This document shows, piece after piece, positions 1 through 6,031 of a DNA stretch of 27,546 nucleotides; within the stretch, counting starts at the first letter, position 1; each line of letters opens with the position of its first letter. The notes below the pieces were generated by a model. The model was not told the DNA's origin. It saw only the letters and a list, made by a program, of their open reading frames with translations, and ran no database searches. This DNA comes from UBA8522 sp049287565 (lineage in GTDB: Bacteria; Acidobacteriota; Aminicenantia; Aminicenantales; UBA8522), in the NCBI GenBank assembly GCA_049287565.1, contig JBAQGA010000007.1, positions 1 to 27,546 on the forward strand, in the 5' to 3' direction. Made by a program: the position numbers and the translations under genes.

Positions 1-167
1 ACAGAGTACGATTTGAGTAGTCGAATGGCATGCTTTCGATGGAATCCCGTCAATGCTTTGAACTCATCCAATATCTTGGTCTTTCCCATCTTCGATGAGA
101 CTTGATAACGTTCGCGGAGAGCTCCGATGAGCTCTCCCTTTGTGCCTTTACTGATCCGAGTAGACAT
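1..167 (-). CDS. Integrase-core (rve-type) transposase, N-terminal fragment cut by window edge
   Basis: The minus strand from an ATG at 167-165 stays open to the window edge and gives 55 codons beginning MSTRISKGTKGEL and containing LTGFHRKHAIRLL. The 'TG(F/Y)HRKHAIRLL' block is a familiar N-terminal signature of a group of DDE integrase-core transposases of roughly 400 aa. The catalytic core lies outside the window, so neither intactness nor IS family can be judged. A Shine-Dalgarno site (AAGGAGAG, read on the minus strand) sits 5-6 nt before the ATG, which supports this start. It is divergent from the lipoprotein gene at 693. Mobile-element identity is fairly sure; family assignment is not. 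Confidence 0.7.
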   Translation of the reverse strand, partial: MSTRISKGTKGELIGALRERYQVSSKMGKTKILDEFKALTGFHRKHAIRLLKSYS

Positions 168-692
168 CGTTGCTCTCCTTTTTCGGTAACATTTTGTTGA
201 GGCAACGACATAATCTCAGTAACAAAAACATTGAGTCAATGCGGCCGGGAACTATGATTGTCGCTGATCACTTCTACAGATTGGCCCTTACTTATAGGCC
301 TTAGCCCACTATATATCTGGTGCGCTACTCGCCTTGGGGAGAAGGTATGACGAGAACATCTGGTTCTCTCCAAAGGATATCAAGCCCAAATTCCCCAGGG
401 GACCCGTCTCCCCCACGAGGAATTTGGTTGCGTGAATATCTCCTCTCGCATATGAGACGCATAATTGCCTACCCTGGACGGACTGGCATTAAAGCAAAAT
501 TATTCTGTCACGATTAACAAAAGGGAATGAAGGTCACCTTTCAGAATTAGCTCACCTCACCCCCATTTTCACCCCTGGAGGCGATTGCTTTCTTGGAATG
601 AAGGATAAAAAATATTTCCTAAGGCAAAAAAAGGTTGTGTTGTTGAAAACACTTCCATTGCTTGATTAGAAAAAGCCAAAAGGAGGAAAAGG
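168..692. other. Gene-less stretch: probable IS end plus hairpin-forming sequence
   Basis: No convincing gene is seen. Positions 168-245 are probably the leader and end of the element whose transposase starts at 167; they carry two near-identical direct repeats, TCGGTAACA at 183-191 and TCAGTAACA at 216-224, 33 nt apart. Further on there is a perfect GAGAAC-5nt-GTTCTC dyad (352-368) and a 9-bp inverted repeat CCAAATTCC/GGAATTTGG (386-394 and 419-427). A 65-codon open frame covering these dyads (320-517) has no Shine-Dalgarno site and low-complexity composition, and is not called. Confidence 0.5.
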
Positions 693-1145
693 ATGAAACT
701 ATTAAGGCATTCTCTGATTTTTGTTTTGTTGGCAAGTTTTGCCCTGTTTTCCTGCAAAAGCTCAGAATCAACATCACCCCCAGCCCCAAAGCCAAGGGCA
801 ACTTATACCGGCGCTCTCGTTGGCCTCGCAGTTTTCTTCCCTGCGTTAAACACAATCACAGTGAATCTGAAGTTTGGTGTTACTAACACAAATAATGTCG
901 GGGCTAATATCAACAGTGTTCATATTCAATATCTAAATAATAGCGTAGCGATTCTTGATGAAGATTATTATCCAACTAGCACTCAAAGGATACCTCAAGG
1001 AGGTTATTACGAATGGACCTACAATAAAGCATACAGTTACGGAGGAATTCTTCCTACTCATGTAGATGTGACCATCTACGTCAGCGATGACAATGGATAT
1101 AGTGTTACCATAACAAGTGGCCCGACACAGTTTGGATGGAGCTAA
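693..1145 (+). CDS. Small exported lipoprotein of unknown function
   Basis: A 150-aa protein with a strong Shine-Dalgarno (AGGAGGAAAAGG just before the ATG). The N-terminus MKLLRHSLIFVLLASFALFSC is a lipoprotein signal peptide, with the putative lipidated cysteine at residue 21. A Ser/Pro-rich linker (about 22-36) follows. The rest is rich in beta-forming and aromatic residues with an alternating hydrophobic pattern (about residues 40-150), suggesting one beta-sandwich domain anchored on the membrane surface. I do not recognise the family. It stands alone between IS remnants, and its AT-richer composition differs from the GC-rich genes to the right, so it may have been acquired separately. 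A weak TTGAAA-N17-TTAGAA promoter may lie upstream. Confidence 0.75.
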   Translation: MKLLRHSLIFVLLASFALFSCKSSESTSPPAPKPRATYTGALVGLAVFFPALNTITVNLKFGVTNTNNVGANINSVHIQYLNNSVAILDEDYYPTSTQRIPQGGYYEWTYNKAYSYGGILPTHVDVTIYVSDDNGYSVTITSGPTQFGWS

Positions 1146-1224
1146 ACAAAGTAGGCCTAACGCAATCCTGTCTTAATAGATGGCTGGCAAAACAACTTCA
1201 CCTTTGGTATATTAATAGACAAAA

Positions 1225-1241
1225 TCAGTGCTGTCCAGTTA
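1225..1241 (+). repeat. Left terminal inverted repeat of the deleted IS4-type element
   Basis: TCAGTGCTGTCCAGTTA, identical over 17 bp to the reverse complement of 2186-2202. It lies 120 bp upstream of the transposase start. Confidence 0.85.
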
Positions 1242-1361
1242 AGGAAAAACAAAAGCTTCCCATCATGTACATAATACAGAAGATGAAGTCGTTTTTCGCC
1301 GTAATCGATTTGAACGCGATTTTGTATAATCGGCGCTCTTTCGCACTTCGAGGAGCGACCG

Positions 1362-2202
1362 ATGAACACGCAACCATCCGTCTTCGCCCAGATCATGGCC
1401 TTCCTTCCTCTTCCCGAGTTTCGGAAATGCGTCCGGCGTTATCGCGGGGACTACAGGGTCCGGAAATTTTCGTGCCTCGATCAGTTCTTCTGTCTGGCTT
1501 TCGCCCAGCTGACTTATCGGGAAAGCCTTCGCGATATCGTCTCCTGCTTGAAAGCCGTGAGAAGCCGGCTCTATCACATGGGCATCCGCGGCCGCGTCTC
1601 TCGCAACAACTTGGCCAACGCCAACGAAGCCCGCGATTGGCGCATCTACGCCGACTTTGCCCAGGTGCTCATCGCCGAGGCCCGTCGACTTTACCGCAAC
1701 GAGGATATCGGATTGGAGCTCGACAATACGATCTACGCCTTCGATTCCACGACGATCGACCTCTGTCTGTCGCTTTTTCCCTGGGCTCGGTTCCGCAAAC
1801 GCAAGGGCGCCATCAAGCTCCATACCCTTCTCGACCTGAAGGGCTCGATACCAACTTTTATCCATATAACACAAGGGAAAACGCACGACGTTCGGATCCT
1901 CGACGATCTCCTGCCCGAGCCGGGTTCCTTCTCCATCCTGGATCGAGGATATCTGGACTTCTTTCGACTTTACACCCTTCATCAGAACCACGCGTTTTTC
2001 GTCATCCGGGCCAAGTCGAATCTTCAGTCGCGCCGAATCTCGTCTCAACCCGTCGACAAAACCATGGACCTGATCAGCGACCAGAGGATCGTGCTGACCG
2101 GTCCCAAATCCAAGACCGACTATCCCGACGCGATCCGTCGGGTTCGGTTCTACGACCGGGAGAACGATCGGTACTTGACCTTTTATAACTGGACAGCACT
2201 GA
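1362..2202 (+). pseudogene. IS4-family transposase, C-terminal third deleted
   Basis: An open frame starting at an ATG (1362, preceded by GAGGAG) encodes an IS4-type DDE transposase. The N-terminal domain has the block FSCLDQFFCLAFAQLTYRESL (about residues 36-56). The first catalytic Asp is in YAFDSTT (about D128) and the second in SILDRGY (about D194). Normal relatives continue after 'YLTF' to a Y-R-E motif with the catalytic Glu. Here residue 274 is followed directly by the terminal repeat, so the Glu and the C-terminus are gone and the protein should be inactive. The frame stays open past the element to 2360, but those residues come from the flanking sequence. Confidence 0.8.
2186..2202 (-). 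repeat. Right terminal inverted repeat of the deleted IS4-type element
   Basis: Reverse complement of 1225-1241, perfect over 17 bp. The transposase frame reads through it as YNWTAL. Confidence 0.85.
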
Positions 2203-2261
2203 GAAAAAATTATAAAACACAAGCTATAAATCCGATTTGGATAAGAAAAACGCCTTTTAGG

Positions 2262-2360
2262 CGCGTGATTCACAGCGTCTGTTCCGGACCGCTCTGGACC
2301 GGCAACAAGAGCCTGGAGAACGCAGCGGCACTGCTGCGAATCGATTCCAAAAGCAATTAG
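2262..2360 (+). pseudogene. Decayed Fis-type helix-turn-helix fragment (NtrC-family regulator C-terminus)
   Basis: Immediately right of the deleted IS, translation gives TGNKSLENAAALLRIDSKSN, and the neighbouring frame just upstream gives RLFRTALDR. Joined across a one-base shift this resembles the C-terminal Fis-like DNA-binding helix-turn-helix of sigma-54-dependent response regulators (consensus of the type LxxRALxxTGGNKSxAARLLxIDxKTL). No AAA+ or receiver domain is present. A good intrinsic terminator follows directly, as expected for the end of a real gene. I infer a regulator gene destroyed by IS activity. The match is short and read by eye. Confidence 0.4.
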
Positions 2361-2399
2361 TCCGGCGGCAATGCAGGGAAACGCCGGATTCTTTTTTTG
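2361..2399 (+). terminator. Intrinsic terminator
   Basis: Stem TCCGGCG (2361-2367) pairs perfectly with CGCCGGA (2382-2388), followed by a T-rich run TTCTTTTTTT (2389-2398). It begins right after the TAG that closes the regulator-like fragment. Confidence 0.7.
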
Positions 2400-2427
2400 C
2401 CTCAGCTCATCGGAAGGGAAGGGAAGT

Positions 2428-2636
2428 CAGGGAGTCGCCTCTTCATGAGGTGATTGATGATCCTGGCCACTCAGGTCCCCGTCGCCTCGTGGCCTTCGAG
2501 GATGGCAGATCCGACGCTCGCGGATGCCGTCATGGACAGGATCGTTCACAACGCCCATAGACCGGAGTTCAGAGGAGAATCGATGAGGAAAACGAGGTCG
2601 CTATTGACTCATGCCGGCCACCCTGAGGTAAAATGA
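2428..2636 (+). pseudogene. istB: IS21-family IstB helper ATPase, C-terminal remnant
   Basis: The last 60 codons (open from a TTG at 2454) read ATQVPVASWPSRMADPTLAD, AVMDRIVHNAHRPEFRGES and MRKTRS. This is the characteristic C-terminal end of IstB, the AAA+ helper ATPase of IS21 elements (compare SQLPV..W...DPTLADAILDRLVHNA...LKGESMRK). Just upstream, in another frame, HEVIDD resembles the preceding IstB segment (LLEVIDDRY). This suggests a small deletion with a frameshift near 2450. The Walker motifs and all of istA are missing, so the remnant is dead. Confidence 0.75.
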
Positions 2637-2713
2637 AAACCCATCGTCCCTTCGCTCCGACAGGTGGCCAGTTAACGCCGGAACCGGTGGCCGGATTCAC
2701 CGGAATACGCAGT
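2637..2713 (+). repeat. IS21-type right end with internal repeats
   Basis: After the istB stop come two copies of GGTGGCC (2663-2669 and 2686-2692). The second is followed by GGATTCACCGGAATACGCA, a sequence typical of IS21-family right ends, where multiple transposase-binding repeats sit between istB and the tip. The outer tip is taken as about 2713; its terminal dinucleotide cannot be confirmed without a left end. Confidence 0.55.
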
Positions 2714-3183
2714 TGTCCCAAAGTGACAAGACTGAAGCAAGGATATAAGATGCCGGAAAATGTCTTTGCTCCCGTTCAGATTTTTAACGCCATTCCTTCA
2801 CCGTCCTTCTCGGCGCCTGCGGAACTCCGCATGTTAACTCCATTCAACAACCCTCTATCTATGTCGATCCGGATTCCCCATCTTTTGTCTGCTCGTGCTC
2901 AATACATCCTCAGCGTTCGACTTTATCGAATACCCTCGAAGGACAACAGCGATCGGAGAGAAGCTGCTGGGGATTCCAAAGGGGTATGTGCCCTTGGTCG
3001 CAGGGCGAAGCCTGAGAAGGGGAGGCAGCGAGCGAAGCGAGTGTTGGAAGGGGGGAGTCAGTTCCCCCTCCAAGGAGACTATGGAAGGCCATATCTTCAA
3101 TGCCGCTCCGACATATCCCTGCACGTTTATTTGCATTTAAATGACTGTCACTTTGAGACCATGTCATCATTTAAGGAGGAGGT
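2714..3183. other. Intergenic region without a recognisable gene
   Basis: Open frames here (for example 2633-3187, + strand) lack Shine-Dalgarno sites and look like non-coding translation. Visible structures are a TTGTC/GACAA hairpin at about 2713-2729 and a G-rich/C-rich stem (about 3051-3068) without a T-run. The AAGGAGGAGG Shine-Dalgarno of the next gene is at 3173-3182. No clear sigma-70 promoter was found. Confidence 0.5.
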
Positions 3184-5943
3184 ATGAATCTGAAAATAAG
3201 TATCATCTTTGGTCTGGTTATACTGCTGGCCGCCGCCGCCGGAGCAGATACCCGCGAGCAGGATCTTTTCAATGAGGACCTGTTAAAGGCATTCACGTTC
3301 AGGAATGTCGGGCCCTTCCGGGTTGGCGCCAGAACTTCGGACATCGCCGTGCCCGACCTTCCGGAAAAAGACCATCTCTACACCTTTTATGTAGCGACCT
3401 GGACAGGAGGCCTCTGGAAAACCACAAACAACGGGACAACTTTTCAGCCTGTGTTCGACGGTCAGACCAAGCTTACGATAGGCGATGTGACCCTGGCCCC
3501 TTCGGATCCCGATATCGTCTGGGTGGGGACCGGAGACGGATTCTGCTCCCGCAGTTCATATGCCGGAGACGGGGTTTACAAATCCACAGACGGCGCCAAG
3601 ACCTGGAAGCATATGGGGCTCAAAGATACGCAGCACATTCCCCGGATCTGTATCCACCCCCGGAATCCTGATATCGTCTATGTGGCCTCCATGGGTTCTC
3701 TCCATTCGGAAAACGAGGAAAGAGGGGTTTTTAAGACCACGGACGGCGGCCGGAACTGGGAAAAAGTCTTCTATCTTGATGAAAGGATCGGGATTATTGA
3801 TCTGATCATTAACCCAAAGGATCCCGACATCCTCTACGCCGCTACCTATGACAAGCAGAGGCTGCCCTGGCAGTACATCAACGGCGGTCCCGGTAGCGGA
3901 ATCTACAAGACCACGGATGCGGGAAAAACCTGGAAACGGCTCGCCGGAGGGCTTCCCACGGGCCGGATCGGCCGCATCGGGCTTGATATCTACCTCAAAA
4001 ATCCGGAGATTCTTTATGCCGTGGTGGAGAACGCCAACAGCCGGCCTGCGACACAAGCCGAGATCGAACAGGACAGGGCACGCGGCCGGCCGTCCCGCGA
4101 TAGGATGGTCGGTGGAGAGGCTTACCGGACAGAGGATGGCGGCGAGACCTGGGTTAAAATGAACTCCGCCGAAGACGACGTCAGCAGCAAGGGCCCTTAC
4201 TACTTCAGCCAGATCCGAGTCGATCCCAACAACGATAAGAACATCTTCATAACGGGTGTCTCCCTGGCCAACTCGACCGATGGCGGAAAGACCTGGCATG
4301 ACCTCGACTGGCCGCCGAAAAGGCTATTCTCAACCATGTTCGGTGATGTCCGCACGCTGTGGATTGATCCGCAGAATTCGGACCGCATCATCATGGGAAG
4401 CGATGGCGGAATCTTTATCTCCTATGACGGCGGAAAAACCTGCGACCATCTGTACAATCTTGCCCTGGGAGAAGTCTATGCCATTGGTGTGGACATGGAG
4501 GATCCCTACAATATCTATGCCGGTCTTCAGGATCACGAGATGTGGAGGGGGCCTTCGAACAGCGCCACCGGCAAGATCACGCTTTTTGACTGGACAGCGG
4601 TCGGCAGCGGAGACGGCATGTTTACCCAGGTCGATCCCATGGACAGCCGCTGGCTGTACACGACGATGCAGTACGGAGGACACTTCCGGGTCGACCAGAA
4701 ACTGGGATATCGAACGAGCATTCTGCCCGTTCGGGAAAAGGGCAAGCCGCCTTACCGTTTCATCTGGTGCACTCCGCTCCATATCTCCCCGCACAACAGC
4801 CAGATGATCTACACAGGAGGCCAGGTTCTCCTCCGGTCGCTCGACCGAGGAGACCACTGGCAGGAAATCAGCCCGGACCTGAGCACGAATCCCGCCGACA
4901 AGATCTTCCCTGTTTCAGAAGGCGGCCTTCCTGGCGGTATCCCCTGGTTTGCCATCTCTTCGATCTCAGAATCCCCGATCACGCCGGGAATTATCTGGGT
5001 CGGCATAAGCGACGGTAAAGTCCATGTCACCAAAGATCATGGCGCAACCTGGACCGACCTCACGTCCAGGATCGCTGCTGTCGGAGGCCGGGAAGAGTGC
5101 TATGTGAGCCGCGTCCGGGCTTCCCATCACAAGGAAGGTACGGCTTATGTAGCCAAAAACGGATATAAGGTTGATGACTTCAAAGCTTATCTTTATAAAA
5201 CAGAGGACTACGGTGAAACCTGGCTGCCGATCAATGTCGGCCTTCCGCTGGAACCGGTCAATGTCATCACTGAAGATCACAAGAATCCCAACCTCCTTTT
5301 CGTCGGCAACGATACCGGGCTTTTCGTCTCGATCGACGGCGGCAAAAGGTGGGTGAAGATGAACAACAACATGCCCAACGTCCCGGTGCACGACGTGGTG
5401 CTGCATCCCCGCGAGAATGACCTGATTCTGGGATCCTACGGCCGGGGCCTCTGGATCACGGATATAGCGCCCCTGCAGGAGATGAATGAGACTGTGCTGG
5501 CCGAAGATGTCCATCTTTTCGATATCGAATCCACAGTCCAGAGAGTCAACTGGTCCTTCGGTGCCAATGATTATCTGTTCGGTGACAGACACATTCTGAC
5601 CCCCAATGAGCCCAATGGAATCCTCATCCGATATTATCTGAAGAATCCGCTGAACATTCCGGTCACCATCACGATCGCCGATCCTTATGAAAATGTTCTG
5701 GCCGTACGCGATGGAAAAGCCGCAGCCGGTATCAACACCGTGGTCTGGGATATGCGTCCTCGAATAACAGGGGAGGACGGGGCGGCTCGCTTGAGCCGAA
5801 TGAGAGACGTGCTGGCTCGCTGGGTGCCCCCGGGAGAATATGTCGTCACCCTGGAAGTCGGAGGAAAGAAACTCACCCGAAGAGCACGTATCATCCATAC
5901 CCAGGGCTGGTCCCTGGGGCCATGCCCGAAGACCGCCCGATAA
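3184..5943 (+). CDS. Exported Asp-box (sortilin/VPS10-like) beta-propeller protein, 919 aa
   Basis: The start is set by AAGGAGGAGGT directly before the ATG. A signal peptide (residues 1-21, MNLKISIIFGLVILLAAAAGA) exports the protein. The body carries about eleven Asp-box/BNR motifs (S/T-x-D-x-G-x-T-W), for example at about residues 76, 129, 180, 238, 313, 364, 413, 551, 616, 672 and 716, as in Sortilin_N/VPS10 and sialidase-like beta-propellers. The C-terminal 150 residues look like a FlgD-type Ig domain (motif INTVVWDMRP). No catalytic residues are evident. Such propellers usually bind peptides or glycans, so a binding role at the cell surface or periplasm is inferred. It is paralogous to the genes at 6032 and 22110. 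The Asp-box near residue 419 has Cys in place of the usual Trp. Confidence 0.9.
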   Translation: MNLKISIIFGLVILLAAAAGADTREQDLFNEDLLKAFTFRNVGPFRVGARTSDIAVPDLPEKDHLYTFYVATWTGGLWKTTNNGTTFQPVFDGQTKLTIGDVTLAPSDPDIVWVGTGDGFCSRSSYAGDGVYKSTDGAKTWKHMGLKDTQHIPRICIHPRNPDIVYVASMGSLHSENEERGVFKTTDGGRNWEKVFYLDERIGIIDLIINPKDPDILYAATYDKQRLPWQYINGGPGSGIYKTTDAGKTWKRLAGGLPTGRIGRIGLDIYLKNPEILYAVVENANSRPATQAEIEQDRARGRPSRDRMVGGEAYRTEDGGETWVKMNSAEDDVSSKGPYYFSQIRVDPNNDKNIFITGVSLANSTDGGKTWHDLDWPPKRLFSTMFGDVRTLWIDPQNSDRIIMGSDGGIFISYDGGKTCDHLYNLALGEVYAIGVDMEDPYNIYAGLQDHEMWRGPSNSATGKITLFDWTAVGSGDGMFTQVDPMDSRWLYTTMQYGGHFRVDQKLGYRTSILPVREKGKPPYRFIWCTPLHISPHNSQMIYTGGQVLLRSLDRGDHWQEISPDLSTNPADKIFPVSEGGLPGGIPWFAISSISESPITPGIIWVGISDGKVHVTKDHGATWTDLTSRIAAVGGREECYVSRVRASHHKEGTAYVAKNGYKVDDFKAYLYKTEDYGETWLPINVGLPLEPVNVITEDHKNPNLLFVGNDTGLFVSIDGGKRWVKMNNNMPNVPVHDVVLHPRENDLILGSYGRGLWITDIAPLQEMNETVLAEDVHLFDIESTVQRVNWSFGANDYLFGDRHILTPNEPNGILIRYYLKNPLNIPVTITIADPYENVLAVRDGKAAAGINTVVWDMRPRITGEDGAARLSRMRDVLARWVPPGEYVVTLEVGGKKLTRRARIIHTQGWSLGPCPKTAR

Positions 5944-5948
5944 AAGGC

Positions 5949-5977
5949 TTGACTTGGGCTCCAAAAAAAATTAATAT
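5949..5977 (+). promoter_or_regulatory. Sigma-70-like promoter upstream of the 789-aa propeller gene
   Basis: TTGACT (5949-5954), a 17-bp spacer with an A-run, and TAATAT (5972-5977) give a good -35/-10 pair. The predicted transcript start near 5984 leaves a leader of about 48 nt before the ATG at 6032. The gene may therefore be transcribed independently of the propeller gene before it. Confidence 0.55.
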
Positions 5978-6031
5978 GAAGAAATGAAGTATCTAAAATA
6001 TTTCATATCATCAAATCAAAAGGAGGTTTTC

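Larger units (their letters stand above)
1225..2202 (+). mobile_element. Internally deleted IS4-type insertion sequence (non-autonomous)
   Basis: The ends are a perfect 17-bp inverted repeat: TCAGTGCTGTCCAGTTA at 1225-1241 and its reverse complement at 2186-2202. Between them lies an IS4-type transposase gene that runs directly into the right repeat about two-thirds of the way through its normal length. The 3' third of the gene and any sequence between the stop codon and the right end are therefore missing, while both termini are intact. This is what an internal deletion derivative looks like. I found no convincing target-site duplication in the flanks. A complete helper transposase elsewhere could in principle mobilise it. 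Confidence 0.75.

Noticed and set aside
320..517. 65-codon plus-strand frame
   Set aside because: No ribosome site and it lies over inverted repeats; more likely structural or terminal DNA than a gene.
1263..2273. 336-codon minus-strand frame across the deleted IS4-type element
   Set aside because: Antisense to a recognisable transposase; its sequence has no family resemblance.
1362..2360. Apparent transposase-regulator fusion protein created by read-through of the IS end
   Set aside because: The extension beyond 2202 is chance translation of a repeat and a decayed fragment; no sign of selection as one protein.
3046..3071. G-rich/C-rich hairpin considered as a terminator
   Set aside because: No T-run follows on either strand and no gene ends nearby.
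2633..3187. 184-codon plus-strand frame before the first propeller gene
   Set aside because: No ribosome site, low-complexity and Arg-rich composition, and it overlaps the IS21 right end.
5860..5943. Possible C-terminal truncation of the 919-aa propeller relative to the 1068-aa paralogue
   Set aside because: The Ig-like domain appears complete and the frame ends without signs of frameshift; architectures simply differ between paralogues.
4966..5964. 332-codon minus-strand frame overlapping the end of the 919-aa propeller gene
   Set aside because: Antisense to a well-supported gene and without coding features of its own.
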